Below, piece after piece: positions 44,055 to 54,761 of a stretch of DNA of 64,000 nucleotides. Source of the DNA: Myxococcales bacterium (GTDB taxonomy: Bacteria > Myxococcota_A > Polyangia > Haliangiales > Haliangiaceae); the NCBI GenBank assembly GCA_016717005.1, contig JADJUF010000007.1, positions 440,001-504,000 of the forward strand. The letters run 5' to 3'. Below the pieces are notes generated by a model. That model was not told the DNA's origin, did no database searches, and saw nothing but the letters and a program-made list of their open reading frames with translations. Made by a program: the position numbers and the translations under genes. Numbering within the stretch: the first letter of the stretch is position 1; the number at the start of each line of letters is the position of its first letter.

Positions 44055-45551
44055 TCAGTACGACCGGTCGTTGGTCGTGACCCAGTAGCCGGTCGTCATG
44101 CCCGGCGGGTGCAGCGGGGTCAGCGTGCAGCCGGTGGTGACACCGCCGACCACCGTCGGCGTCGCGTCGACCACGCGCCACATGTCGCCCGCGCCGAAGC
44201 CGCCCGACTGATCGAACGCGGTCACGACGTCGGGCGCGGCGCCGTAGGTGCCCAGCAGCCGACCGCCGCAGTACACGTTCACCAGCGGGCTGGCGACGCC
44301 GGTGCCGCTGTAGTAGTGGGCCATGACCCGGTAGGTGCCGTTGTTGACGGGCGTGTCGACGTTGATGTTCTCGGGCGTGCCGTTGCGGAAGATGCTGTCG
44401 ATGTCGAGGCGCGGGTTGCGGCAGTACCCGAGCAGCGTCCACGACGCGCCCTCGGGCCCACCCGAGCACTCGGCGATCGGGCTGTTGGCGTAGCCCCAGT
44501 TCGCGGCCGGGCTGTCGGTGGCCGAGCAGTTGCGGTAGTAGCAGTCGTCGTTGTTGACGGTCGACCCGGTCGCGGTCGTGGTGAACCAGTAGCGCTGGCC
44601 GGTCGTGCCCGAGCGGTACAGGTGCAGATCGATGTCGGTGTTGGCGGTGCGATCGGAGCACTGCTCGATGCGCAGGCCGGGGCCGGCGACGTGGACGATG
44701 AACGTGCACTCGTAGACCACGCCGGCCGGGGTCGTGATCCGGACGTGCACGGTGTAGTCGCCCGACAGGGTCGGCCGCAACGTCAGCGTCGGCCCGTTGG
44801 CGCCGGTCAGCGTGAACGTCTGCACGACCGGGCTGGTCGTCGTCAGGAACAGCCGATCGCACGGGCCGCCGGTCACGTCCCACGCCCACGTCGCGACCGC
44901 GCCGCCGTAGAACTGGGTCCCGTCGATCACGTAGTTCTCGAACGGCGCGCCGTCGGGCAAGGACCCCGGCGCCGGGCACGCCAGCTCGACGATGCAGCAC
45001 GCGGGGTTGTCGTCGACGCACCCGTTGCAGTTGTTGTCGAGGCTGTCGCACGGCTCGGCCGCCCCCGGCGCGATGCCGCCCACGCACGGCCCCCACTCGC
45101 GGAACTCGCCCGTCCCCTGGCAGGTCTGCATGCCGTCGACGCACGCGCCGACGTGCCGCCGCCCCGGCGGGCCGTTGAAACACTGCTGCACCGCCCCGGC
45201 CGTGCAGCCGCAGCCCTCGTCGACCATGCCGTTGCAGTTGTCGTCGGTGCCGTTGTCACACAGCTCGATCGCCATGCACCCGTCGTTGACCGGGTTCGTG
45301 CACGTCAGGTCGCCGCAGATCTCCGCGTCGGTCTCGGGGATCGCGTCGATCGGCAGCGCCGGCGCGTCGATCGGCACGTCGGGCGCGTCGACCGTCGACA
45401 CGTTCGCGTCGGGGTCGGTGCCGGTGGCGTCGCCGCCACCACCGGGCGCGTCGACGTCGCCGCCGCCGGTGTTCGTCGGGCCGCAGCCCCAGGCGAAGGC
45501 GATCGCCAGCGCGATCACCGCCATCGAAGCCCCGCGCGTCCGCTTGTGCAT
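44055..45551 (-). CDS. MopE-type lipoprotein, copy 1 of a tandem pair
   Basis: The 498-residue protein has signal ALAIAFAWGC, an Asp/Pro/Ala spacer, and two MopE-like metal-binding motifs (DNGTDDNCNGMVDEGCGC and LDNNCNGCVDDNPACC). It then has a beta-domain of about 90 residues and a C-terminal Cys-rich domain (NNDDCYYRNC, SIAECSGG-type). In Methylococcus, MopE binds copper through related motifs; here the function is unknown. The ATG at 45551 fits the signal peptide. Bases about 44626-45420 align to 46201-46995 of the next gene at a constant offset of 1575, with near identity, while signal and C-terminal insert differ. Confidence 0.8.
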   Translation of the reverse strand: MHKRTRGASMAVIALAIAFAWGCGPTNTGGGDVDAPGGGGDATGTDPDANVSTVDAPDVPIDAPALPIDAIPETDAEICGDLTCTNPVNDGCMAIELCDNGTDDNCNGMVDEGCGCTAGAVQQCFNGPPGRRHVGACVDGMQTCQGTGEFREWGPCVGGIAPGAAEPCDSLDNNCNGCVDDNPACCIVELACPAPGSLPDGAPFENYVIDGTQFYGGAVATWAWDVTGGPCDRLFLTTTSPVVQTFTLTGANGPTLTLRPTLSGDYTVHVRITTPAGVVYECTFIVHVAGPGLRIEQCSDRTANTDIDLHLYRSGTTGQRYWFTTTATGSTVNNDDCYYRNCSATDSPAANWGYANSPIAECSGGPEGASWTLLGYCRNPRLDIDSIFRNGTPENINVDTPVNNGTYRVMAHYYSGTGVASPLVNVYCGGRLLGTYGAAPDVVTAFDQSGGFGAGDMWRVVDATPTVVGGVTTGCTLTPLHPPGMTTGYWVTTNDRSY

Positions 45552-45614
45552 GTCGGGCAGTCCCATCCGGCGCAGCCGCGCCACCGTGAACCGTTCGTCG
45601 AGGTAAGATCAGGA

Positions 45615-47117
45615 TCAGTACGTGCGATCGCCGGTGGTGACCCAGTAGCCGGTCGTCATGCCCGGCGGGTGCAGCGGGGTCAGCGCGCAGCCGGTGGTGA
45701 CGCCGCCGACCACGGTCGGCGTCGCGTCGACCACGCGCCACATGTCACCGCCGCCGAAGCCGCCCGACTGATCGAACGCGGTCACGGTGTCGGGCGCGGC
45801 GCCGTAGGTGCCCAGCAGCCGACCGCCGCAGTAGACGTTGACCAGCGGGCTCGCGACGCCAGTGCCGCTGTAGTAGTGGGCCATCACCCGGTAGGTGGCG
45901 TTGTTGGCCGGCGTGTCGATGTTGACGTTCTCGGGCACGCCGTTGTCGAAGATGCTGTCGATGTCGAGGCGCGGGTTGCGGCAGTACCCGAGCGCCTGCC
46001 ACTGCGTGCCCTCGGGGCCGCCCGAGCACTCGGCGATCGGACTGTTGGCGTAGCCCCAGTTGACCGGCCCCTGCGACGCGAACGACGTGGCCTTGCAGTT
46101 GAAGTAGTAGCAGTCGTCGTTGTTGATCTGCGAGCTGCTGCCGGCGCCGCCGACGACGGTCGAGAACCACGGCGTGGTCGTGCCAGGCTTGTGGACGTGC
46201 AGATCGATGTCGGTGTTGGCGGTGCGGTTCGAGCACTGCTCGATGCGCAGGCCGGGGCCGGCGATGTGGACGATGAACGTGCACTCGTAGACCACGCCGG
46301 CCGGGGTCGTGATCCGGACGTGCACGGTGTAGTCGCCCGACAGGGTCGGCCGCAACGTCAGCGTCGGCCCGTTGGCGCCGGTCAGCGTGAACGTCTGCAC
46401 GACCGGGCTGGTCGTCGTCAGGAACAGCCGATCGCACGGGCCGCCGGTCACGTCCCACGCCCACGTCGCGACCGCGCCGCCGTAGAACTGGGTCCCGTCG
46501 ATCACGTAGTTCTCGAACGGCGCGCCGTCGGGCAAGGACCCCGGCGCCGGGCACGCCAGCTCGACGATGCAGCACGCGGGGTTGTCGTCGACGCACCCGT
46601 TGCAGTTGTTGTCGAGGCTGTCGCACGGCTCGGCCGCCCCCGGCGCGATGCCGCCCACGCACGGCCCCCACTCGCGGAACTCGCCCGTCCCCTGGCAGGT
46701 CTGCATGCCGTCGACGCACGCGCCGACGTGCCGCCGCCCCGGCGGGCCGTTGAAACACTGCTGCACCGCCCCGGCCGTGCAGCCGCAGCCCTCGTCGACC
46801 ATGCCGTTGCAGTTGTCGTCGGTGCCGTTGTCACACAGCTCGATCGCCATGCACCCGTCGTTGACCGGGTTCGTGCACGTCAGGTCGCCGCAGATCTCCG
46901 CGTCGGTCTCGGGGATCGCGTCGATCGGCAGCGCCGGCGCGTCGATCGGCACGTCGGGCGCGTCGACCGTCGACACGTTCGCGTCGGGATCCCCGGCGTC
47001 GCCGCCGCCCCCGGGCGCGTCGATCTCATCGCCGCCGCCGGTGTTCGTCGGGCCGCAGCCCCACGCGAAGGTGATCGCCAGCGCGATCGAGGCGAGGCAA
47101 GTCCCGCGCATGTTCAT
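45615..47117 (-). CDS. MopE-type lipoprotein, copy 2 of a tandem pair
   Basis: This 500-residue paralogue of the next gene downstream has a different signal (ASIALAITFAWGC) and a shorter spacer. The C-terminal insert (NNDDCYYFNCKATSF) also differs, but it shares the two MopE-like motifs and the middle beta-domain almost base for base. The two genes are 63 bases apart in the same direction. Sequence conservation that switches abruptly from near identity to strong divergence fits gene conversion or recent partial duplication. The role may be calcium or copper binding at the cell surface. Confidence 0.8.
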   Translation of the reverse strand: MNMRGTCLASIALAITFAWGCGPTNTGGGDEIDAPGGGGDAGDPDANVSTVDAPDVPIDAPALPIDAIPETDAEICGDLTCTNPVNDGCMAIELCDNGTDDNCNGMVDEGCGCTAGAVQQCFNGPPGRRHVGACVDGMQTCQGTGEFREWGPCVGGIAPGAAEPCDSLDNNCNGCVDDNPACCIVELACPAPGSLPDGAPFENYVIDGTQFYGGAVATWAWDVTGGPCDRLFLTTTSPVVQTFTLTGANGPTLTLRPTLSGDYTVHVRITTPAGVVYECTFIVHIAGPGLRIEQCSNRTANTDIDLHVHKPGTTTPWFSTVVGGAGSSSQINNDDCYYFNCKATSFASQGPVNWGYANSPIAECSGGPEGTQWQALGYCRNPRLDIDSIFDNGVPENVNIDTPANNATYRVMAHYYSGTGVASPLVNVYCGGRLLGTYGAAPDTVTAFDQSGGFGGGDMWRVVDATPTVVGGVTTGCALTPLHPPGMTTGYWVTTGDRTY

Positions 47118-47221
47118 TGGCCGATGCTAACCAAACCTGCGGCAATCCGCGCGGTGCGTCGATATCCGACACCGCCTACACGCGCCCGCCGACTCACCGG
47201 GGCGAGATCGAGTAGCGTTCG

Positions 47222-48013
47222 GTGGTGCAGCCGCAGAGCCTCGTCCTGCGCACCGAGCTCGCCGTCGCCCGGCTGTCCAGCGCCGTCGACGATCGCGGCG
47301 ATCACCTGGTGATCACCACGGCCGCCGAGCCCGACTTCTTCTGGGGCAGCTTCCTGGCGATCGCGCCACCGCGCACCGCCCCCGCCGCCGAGGTCTGGCT
47401 GGCGCGGGCCGCCGCCGCGACCCCGCCGGGGGCCGCCCACGCGGCGCTGATGATCGACGCGATCGATGGCGCGCTGGCGCCGAACGTGGCCGCGGCGCTG
47501 GTCGCCGCAGGCGCGACCATCGAGACGACGATCGCGATGGTCTGCGATCAGCCGCTGCGCGCGGTGACGGCGGCCGACGTGACCGTGCGGCGGTTCGATC
47601 GACCCGCCGACTGGGCCGCGCTGCTCGGGTTGTCGCTGACGATCGATCCCGAGACCCCGGCCCTGCGGCGCTTCCTCGAGGTCCGGATCGCCGCACGCGC
47701 CGCCGCAGCAGCCCTGGATCAGGTGCGCTGGTGGGGCGCGTTCGCCGGCCCCACCCTGGTGGCGTCGGCCGGCGTGGTGCCGCTGGCCGACTGCGCCCGC
47801 TACCAGGACGTCCAGACCCACCCCGACCATCGCCGGCGCGGCCTGGCCTCGGCGATCCTGGCCGCCATCGCCGTCGATCAGCGCGCCGCCGGGCGCACGC
47901 GCCTGGTGCTGGTGGTGGCCGAGGACAACGCGCCGGCGCGCGCGGCGTACCAGCGGCTCGGCTTCGTCGAGCGCGACCGCGCGGTCAACGCGCTGCGCCC
48001 GCCGCTCGCCTAG
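47222..48013 (+). CDS. GNAT-family acetyltransferase
   Basis: The 263-residue protein has a divergent N-terminal half and a C-terminal GNAT fold. YQDVQTHPDHRRRGLASAILAAI is the acetyl-CoA pyrophosphate loop (Q/R-x-x-G-x-G/A). LVVAEDNAPARAAYQRLGFVE is the final helix. The whole protein looks like two GNAT-like halves, the first degenerate. The substrate is unknown. GTG at 47222 or 47225 begins the gene. It is divergent from the second MopE-type gene, 104 bases away. Confidence 0.82.
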   Translation: MVQPQSLVLRTELAVARLSSAVDDRGDHLVITTAAEPDFFWGSFLAIAPPRTAPAAEVWLARAAAATPPGAAHAALMIDAIDGALAPNVAAALVAAGATIETTIAMVCDQPLRAVTAADVTVRRFDRPADWAALLGLSLTIDPETPALRRFLEVRIAARAAAAALDQVRWWGAFAGPTLVASAGVVPLADCARYQDVQTHPDHRRRGLASAILAAIAVDQRAAGRTRLVLVVAEDNAPARAAYQRLGFVERDRAVNALRPPLA

Positions 48014-48122
48014 GTTTTCAGAGACTCTGCGTTTGCGCCCGTCGTCGCCTCAGGAATCCGAGGTCCGCGCCCGTGGTTTCGCACGCCTGGCGGTGGCACA
48101 CCCCGTGCTAAACCTGGGACCG

Positions 48123-48683
48123 ATGCGCCTCCTCCCCGCCGCCATCCTCGCCTCCGCCGCCCTCCTCGCCCCCTCGCTCGCGCACGCCGGCCGCTTCGCG
48201 GTCGGCGTGTCCCTCGGCCGCACCCAGACCGAGGCCGACGCCAGCCTCGACGCCAGCTCGACCGCGGCGCTGTGGGGCCGTGTCGGCTTCGGCAAGCGCT
48301 TCGGGCTCGACCTCGAGCTCGGCAAGATCAGCACCGAGGACGACACCACCCGGATCCGCACCCTCAACCTGGTGGGTCGGATGTCGATCGCCGATCTGCA
48401 CGGCGGCGCCGTCCACCCGATGGTGCTGATCGGCCTCGGCACCGACTCGACCGACGCCGCCGACTACACCCACGGCGAGTTCGGCGCCGCGATCGAGGTC
48501 GACCTCGCCAAGGACTTCGTGCTCGGCGCCGACTTCCGCTTCGGCGATCGCACGGTCGACGCCCAGCCCGCCGTCGACGGCCTCACCGACCCTGTCACCC
48601 CGCAGCCGGCGTTCCGCCAGCCCTACGATCTCACCGACGGCAGCTACCGCGCCGGGCGCCTGTACCTCGGCGTCCGGCTGTAG
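48123..48683 (+). CDS. small outer-membrane beta-barrel protein
   Basis: The 186-residue protein has a Sec signal ending AHAG and alternating strands, for example GRFAVGVSLGRTQTEADA, FGLDLELGKISTED, EFGAAIEVDLAKDFVLGADFRFGDR and YRAGRLYLGVRL. The terminal aromatic-free strand and Gly/Asp turns fit an eight-stranded porin-like barrel (OMP beta-barrel). ATG at 48123 gives the signal; the frame extends to 48033 but without one. The function is unknown. Confidence 0.72.
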   Translation: MRLLPAAILASAALLAPSLAHAGRFAVGVSLGRTQTEADASLDASSTAALWGRVGFGKRFGLDLELGKISTEDDTTRIRTLNLVGRMSIADLHGGAVHPMVLIGLGTDSTDAADYTHGEFGAAIEVDLAKDFVLGADFRFGDRTVDAQPAVDGLTDPVTPQPAFRQPYDLTDGSYRAGRLYLGVRL

Positions 48684-48875
48684 CGCCCCCGCCGCGCGCG
48701 CCGCGCACGCCGCGCAACCGTCTGGGTCCAGCACCGGTCCACCCGCCGGGAGTTTTGCGTCCTGGTTGGGGGCCCGTCGGGGCTGGCGCCCGACGTACCG
48801 ACCCGATCGGGGCGCGACCGTGGACCTCCGAGTCCCCCTGCGCCTGCCGGGGTTCGGCGACGAACTCGTTGGCGC

Positions 48876-49598
48876 TCAGATCGCGAACTCGAAGCCGTGC
48901 TTGACCAGCCGGTCGTACTTCTTGCGATCGAACCGGTACAGGCGCGCGGCCCGGTGACGGACGCCGGTCTGCCACTCGTCGGTCTCGATCACCAGATCGA
49001 GCGACAGGATCTTCTTGCGGAAGTTGCGCTTGTCCAGCTCGCGCTCGAGGATGATCTCGTAGAGGCGCTGGAGCTGGGTCAGCGTGAACCGGGGCGGGAG
49101 CAGCTCGAAGCCGATCGGCGCGTAGCGGACCTTGCCGCGCAGCCGGGCCACCGCGGCGTCGATGATCGTCGCGTGGTCGAACGCCAGCGTCGGCAGCCTC
49201 GCCAGCGGGTGCCAGCCGGCCGCGGCCGCGTCGGTGCCGGCCGCCAGCCGGAAGTCGGCCAGCTTGGCGAGCGCGTAGTACGCGACCGAGATGACGCGGT
49301 GGCGCGGATCGCGCTCGGGCGCGCCGAAGGTGTAGAGCTGCTCGAGGAACACGTCGGTGATGCCGGTCTCCTCGGCCAGCTCGCGCCGGGCCGCGTCCTC
49401 GAGGCCCTCGCGCTCGCCGACGAACCCGCCCGGCAGCGCCCAGGCGCCCTGCCACGGCTCGAGGCCGCGGCGGATCAGCAGCACCTTCAGATCGTCGGTG
49501 TCGAGGCCCAGCACCACGCAGTCGACCGCGACCGCGGGCCGCGGGTAGTCGTAGGTGTGGCGGCCGGGCGGCGGCGGGGTCCAGCGCGCGGTCGCCAT
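48876..49598 (-). CDS. Nudix/winged-helix protein, likely NrtR regulator of NAD synthesis
   Basis: The 240-residue protein has an intact Nudix box, G58-x5-E64-x7-R72-E-L-x-E-E-x-G-I80, within PGGFVGEREGLEDAARREL. The C-terminal half has FTLTQLQRLYEIILERELDKRNFRKKIL, a winged-helix region typical of NrtR. NrtR regulators sense ADP-ribose through the Nudix domain and repress NAD genes. Genome context supports this: the gene overlaps the stop of nadE by one base and ends the pncB-prs-nadE operon. Since the Nudix box is complete, it may also be a pyrophosphohydrolase. A palindrome on the operon promoter (54747-54761) is its candidate site. Confidence 0.82.
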   Translation of the reverse strand: MATARWTPPPPGRHTYDYPRPAVAVDCVVLGLDTDDLKVLLIRRGLEPWQGAWALPGGFVGEREGLEDAARRELAEETGITDVFLEQLYTFGAPERDPRHRVISVAYYALAKLADFRLAAGTDAAAAGWHPLARLPTLAFDHATIIDAAVARLRGKVRYAPIGFELLPPRFTLTQLQRLYEIILERELDKRNFRKKILSLDLVIETDEWQTGVRHRAARLYRFDRKKYDRLVKHGFEFAI

Positions 49599-51634
49599 CA
49601 GCGCCCCCGCTCCGCGACCCAGGCCGCGAACTCCGCGGTGGTCGTGTAGGCGCGCAGCGCCGCCAGCTCGCGGGCGAACCCGCCCGACAGGATCGGGAAC
49701 CGGCACCACGATCGCGGATCGAGGTTCTTGTCGTCGAGGTGGAAGCCCGGCGCGAACCGCTCGCGCTTCCACTGGTTCCGGCACCACAGCGTGAAGAAGC
49801 GCTCGATCCACACGACCAGATCGGCCAGCGCGTGCGCCGGGAACATCGGCGCGACCTCGGCCAGCACCTCGAGCGGCATGCGCTTGTCGCGGATGGCCTC
49901 GTCCTCGATCGCCTCGAGCACGTCGTACGGCATCAGGTCCTTCTCGTCGGTCTGGCCCTGCCCCGGCGGCCGCAGCTCGGCGGTCGGCTGCTGGGCGTTG
50001 ATGAAGCGCAAGGCCGGGATCGGCGCCAGCCCGCTGACGCCGGTGGTCTCCATCCACCGCAGCCACACCCGCAGGTAGGTCTTGTCGATGCCGCCCAGCG
50101 GCGCCAGCCCGCCGGCGGTGTCGCCGTCCATCGTGGCGTAGCCGACCGCGGCCTCGGAGCGGTTCGACGTCGTCAGCAGGATCGCGTTGCGCAGGTTCGC
50201 GAGCAGCCAGATCGACGGCGCCCGCACCCGGGCCTGGATGTTCTGCAGCGCCACGTCGTCGCGCTCCCAGGTGAGCGGGCGGCCGATCGCGGCCTCGACC
50301 GTCGCGGTGTAGCCGCGCAGCAGCGCGTCGACCTCGAACAGGTGGAACTCGGCGCCGACCGCGGCCGCGACCTCGCGCGCGGCGGTGCGCGTGACCTCGC
50401 CCGAGTTGGCGGTCGGCTGGTACGCGCACGCGAGCAGCTGGTGGGTCAGCGCCGCGGGGTCGGCGGCGGTGGCGGCGTCGATCGTCAGGTGGCCCAGCGC
50501 CGCGCGCACGCCGTCGGTGCCCAGCTCGGCCAGCGCCAGGTCGAGCGCGGTCCGCACCAGCACCGCGCACGCGGCCGAGTCGGCGCCGCCGGAGATCGAC
50601 ACGACGTAGCCGCCGCTGCGGCTCTTGCGCAGGTAGTCCCACAGCCCCAGCGCGACCGCGCGCGCGAACTCCTCGTGCCGGGTGTCGGGCCCGTCCTCCC
50701 ACGACGCGGCCAGGGTCGTCGGCGCCTCGGGGCGGCGGGTCGGCCACGCGAAGTCGATCTCGACCACGCCCATCTCGGCGTCGTGGCGCGGGCGGTGGCT
50801 GCCGCGCCGGGCCTGCTCGCGCCGGTTCGACTCGACGTCGACGACCGCGATCGCCAGCTCGACCGGGGCGAACCCGAGCCGCCGGCCCCGGGCCAGGAGC
50901 TCGCCGCCCGACGCGACCATCGCGCCGCCGTCGTAGACCACGCGCCCGGCCTCGTTGCCGAGCAGGTTGGCGTAGAGGTAGCCGACGCCGAACGCGCGGC
51001 TGCCCTCGACCACGAACCGCTGCCGCACGATGAACTTGCCGAACGCGAAGTGGCTGGCCGACGGGTTGAGCAGCAGATCGACGCCGCGCAGCGCCAGGTC
51101 CGAGCCCGGGCGGTTCGCGACCCAGGCGTCCTCGCAGATCTCGAAGCCGATGCGCACGTCGCCGACGTCGAACAGCACGTCGCCGATCGGCCACTCCTGA
51201 TCGCCGTGCTCGAGCACGTCGCGCTCGCCGGCCGGCCACTCCTTGAACCAGCGCGGCTCGTAGTGGATGCCGTCGCCGGCCAGGAACCGCTTGCCGACGA
51301 AGCCGGCGATGGCCCCGTCGACCACCAGCGCCGCGGCGTTGTAGAGCGCCTTCTCGTGGTAGAGCGGCAGGCCGAACGACACCACCAGCCCGCGGGTGTC
51401 GGGGACGAGCTCCTCGAGGCAGCGGAACGCCTGCTCCTGCAGCCCCGGCGCGAAGAACGCGTCCTCGCAGCCGTAGCCGGTGATGCACAGCTCCGGCAGA
51501 CACACCACCGTCGCCCCGGCCGCGCGCGCGCCGGCCAGCGCCGCCCGGATGTTGGCGAGGTTCTGATCCCAGTCGAAGGGGATCTGGTTGAGGCACGCAG
51601 CGGCGACCTTGACGAGCTTCACAGGGGGCTCCAT
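49598..51634 (-). CDS. nadE: glutamine-dependent NAD+ synthetase
   Basis: The 678-residue enzyme has a nitrilase-type glutaminase domain with the Glu-Lys-Cys triad: Glu48 in CLPELCITGYGCED, Lys in FVGKRFLAGDG, and Cys in GFEICEDAWV. The synthetase domain has the PPi loop SISGGADSAACAV, then NIQARVRAPSIWLLAN, LTTSNRSEAAVGYATMDGD and GQTDEKDLMPYDVLE. It converts nicotinate adenine dinucleotide to NAD+ with ammonia from glutamine. Length matches long NadE enzymes. It stands third in the NAD operon, after a 600-base repeat-filled gap from prs, and overlaps the NrtR-like gene by one base. Confidence 0.95.
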   Translation of the reverse strand: MEPPVKLVKVAAACLNQIPFDWDQNLANIRAALAGARAAGATVVCLPELCITGYGCEDAFFAPGLQEQAFRCLEELVPDTRGLVVSFGLPLYHEKALYNAAALVVDGAIAGFVGKRFLAGDGIHYEPRWFKEWPAGERDVLEHGDQEWPIGDVLFDVGDVRIGFEICEDAWVANRPGSDLALRGVDLLLNPSASHFAFGKFIVRQRFVVEGSRAFGVGYLYANLLGNEAGRVVYDGGAMVASGGELLARGRRLGFAPVELAIAVVDVESNRREQARRGSHRPRHDAEMGVVEIDFAWPTRRPEAPTTLAASWEDGPDTRHEEFARAVALGLWDYLRKSRSGGYVVSISGGADSAACAVLVRTALDLALAELGTDGVRAALGHLTIDAATAADPAALTHQLLACAYQPTANSGEVTRTAAREVAAAVGAEFHLFEVDALLRGYTATVEAAIGRPLTWERDDVALQNIQARVRAPSIWLLANLRNAILLTTSNRSEAAVGYATMDGDTAGGLAPLGGIDKTYLRVWLRWMETTGVSGLAPIPALRFINAQQPTAELRPPGQGQTDEKDLMPYDVLEAIEDEAIRDKRMPLEVLAEVAPMFPAHALADLVVWIERFFTLWCRNQWKRERFAPGFHLDDKNLDPRSWCRFPILSGGFARELAALRAYTTTAEFAAWVAERGR

Positions 51635-51654
51635 GCGATGAGCGATCGGGAGGG

Positions 51655-52232
51655 AGTCGGATCGGAGTCGGGATCGGAGTCGGTTCGGAGTCGGCGTTCG
51701 GATCCGGCGTTGGGATCGGGATCGGAGTCGGGATCGGGAATCGGGAGTCGGGATCGGAGTCGGGATCGGAGTCGGAGTCGGAGTCGGGGTCGGAGTCGGG
51801 ATCGGAGTCGGAATCGGAATCGGCGTCAGGGTCGGAACCGGAATCGGAATCAGGATCGGACCGGAGTCGGATCGGCGTCAGGGTCGGGTCGGAGCCGGAG
51901 TCAGGAGCCGGAGTCGGAGTCGGAGCCGGAGTCGGAGCCGGATCCGGAGTCAGAGCCGGAGCCGGAGTCGGAGCCGGAGTCGGAGTCGGAGCGGAGTCGG
52001 AGTCGGAGCCGGAGCCGAAGTCGGAGTCGGAGCCGAAGTCGGAGCCGGAGTCAGAGTCGGAGCCGGAGTCAGAGCCGAAGTCGGAGCCGAAGTCGGAGTC
52101 GGAGTCGGAGTCGGAGTCGGAGTCGGAGTCAGAGCCGGAGTCGGAGTCGGAGTCGGAGCCGGAGTCGGAGCCGGAGTCGGAGCCGGAGCCGGAGCCGGAG
52201 TCGGAGCCGGAGTCGGAGTCGGAGTCTCGCGC
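51655..52232. repeat. hexanucleotide microsatellite (GGAGTC/GGATCG) in the NAD operon
   Basis: Between the prs stop and the nadE start is about 570 bases built of 6-base units on the plus strand: CGGAGT, CGGAGC, CGGATC and similar, in runs without long interruption. The first 200 bases mix GGATCG with GGAGTC; the last 300 are nearly pure CGGAGT/CGGAGC. Frames through it read as Ser-Arg or Glu-Ser repeats and are not coding. The stretch would be transcribed in the operon leader of nadE. Confidence 0.85.
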
Positions 52233-53146
<914 letters not shown>

Positions 53147-53150
<4 letters not shown>

Positions 53151-54634
53151 GGCGCGCCCACCTTGGCACGGGCCGCGGCGATCAGCGCCAGCTTGCGGTC
53201 GTGCAGCACCGGATCGAGGCCGACCGGGTACGGCTGCGGGTTGAGCGTGCGCCGGGTCCGCGGCGACAGCGCCGCCAGATCGGCCGCGCACCGGGCCCGC
53301 GCCACCGCCAGATCGCCGTGGGCGCCGACCAGCTCGCCGTCGCGCAGGGCCGGCACCAGCAGATCGTCCTCGCGATCACCGGCGATCGCGAGCCGGCGCG
53401 TGGGATCGCCCAGGTCGTGCGCGACCCGCGGCGACGACGGCCCGGCCTCGGCGTCGTAGATGACGTCGCCCGCCAGCTCGCCGCCGCGCCAGATCCGACG
53501 CACGCCGACGATGCCGGGGGTCGAGATCTTGACCGGCTGCTCCGACAGCTTGATCGGGTAGCGCCAGGCGCCGTCGGGCTCGCGGACCGCGCCCAGCTTG
53601 TAGACCCCGCCCAGCGCCGGTTGATCGTACGCGGTGATGAGCTTGGTGCCGACGCCCCAGGTGTCGATGCGGGCACCCTGGAGCTTGAGGCTGGTGATCA
53701 GCCCCTCGTCGAGATCGTTCGACGCGACCACGCGGGTGTCGGTGAAGCCGGCGGCGTCGAGCTGGGCCCGGGCGTTGATCGACAGGTGCGCGAGGTCGCC
53801 GGAGTCGAGCCGGACGCCCAGGAGCCGGTGGCCGGCGGCGCGCAGCTCGCGCCCGACCGCGATCGCCGAGGCCACGCCCGCCTCGGTGTCGAACGTGTCG
53901 ACCAGGAAGGTGGTCGCGCCCGGCACCGCCGCCGCGTACTCGCGGAACGCGCGGTCGTCGTCGCCCCAGAACATCACCCACGAGTGGGCGTGGGTGCCGC
54001 GGACCGGCAGGCCGTAGAGCTTGCCGGCCAGCACGTTCGACGTCGCGGACACGCCGCCGATCCAGGCCGCGCGCGAGGCGGTGACCGCGCCGTCGAGGCC
54101 CTGGGCCCGACGCAGGCCCATCTCGAGCACCGGATCGCCGTCGGCGGCCGCGACCACGCGCGCGGCCTTGGTGGCGATCAGCGTCGAGAAGTTCACCAGC
54201 GCCAGCAGCGGGGTCTCGACCAGCTGCGCCAGCACCATCGGCGCGCGCACCCGCACCAGCGGCTCGTGCGCGAACACCGCCGCGCCCTCGGGCACGACGT
54301 CGACCGTGCCGGTGAAGCGCAGGCCGGCCAGGTAGTCGAGGAAGCCGGCGTCGAACAGCGGCTTGCCGTCAGCGCCGGTGACGGTCGCGAGGTACGCGCA
54401 GTCGGACGGCTCGAAGTGGAGCTGGCGCAAGAAGTCGACCGCGAGCGCGGTGCCGGCCGCGATCGCGTAGCCGCCGCCGAACGGCTCGCGCCGGAACGTC
54501 AGGTGGAACACCGCCTCGCGCTCGGCGACGCCGGCCTTCCAGTAGCCGTAGGCCATGGTCAGCTGGTACAGGTCGGTCGCCAGCGCGAGCGACGAGCGAT
54601 ACAGCGTGGCCAGCGGCGAGCTCGGATCGGTCAT
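53147..54634 (-). CDS. pncB: nicotinate phosphoribosyltransferase
   Basis: The 495-residue protein matches NAPRT throughout: SLALATDLYQLTMAYGYWKAG, EPFGGGYAIAAG, VVAAADGDPVLEMGLRRAQG, SWVMFWGDDDRAFREY, RLDSGDLAHLSINAR, and VGTKLITAYDQPALGGVYKL. It converts nicotinate and PRPP to nicotinate mononucleotide with ATP, the first step of the Preiss-Handler pathway. The ATG at 54634 has GGAG 6-10 bases upstream; the open frame to 54706 adds residues with no family match. It is the first gene of the pncB-prs-nadE-NrtR operon. Confidence 0.93.
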
Positions 54635-54746
54635 GGGGGGCTCCGACAGGTGGTGGTGGCGATTTTCGACAGCCGGCGATGGCAAGCCGGCGCGAGTTCG
54701 CGACAATGCCGGCTGCGACGCCGGATCCGCGCTGGGACGGCTTAAA

Positions 54747-54761
54747 GTGTAATATGTACAC
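54747..54761. promoter_or_regulatory. palindromic candidate NrtR operator
   Basis: GTGTA-ATATG-TACAC is an inverted repeat with perfect 5-base arms. It overlaps the -10 element of the pncB promoter on the minus strand. A bound repressor would therefore block initiation. The A/T-rich island is unusual for this genome. Confidence 0.5.

Noticed and set aside
44109..47312. Very long open frame on the plus strand opposite the MopE-type genes
   Set aside because: It is antisense to two well-supported lipoprotein genes, has an Arg/Val/Asp-only composition typical of GC-rich shadow frames, and repeats itself simply because the opposite genes are duplicates.
48684..48875. Small gene between the barrel protein and the NrtR-like gene
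   Set aside because: Short frames exist, but none has a binding site, signal or composition unlike random GC-rich DNA.
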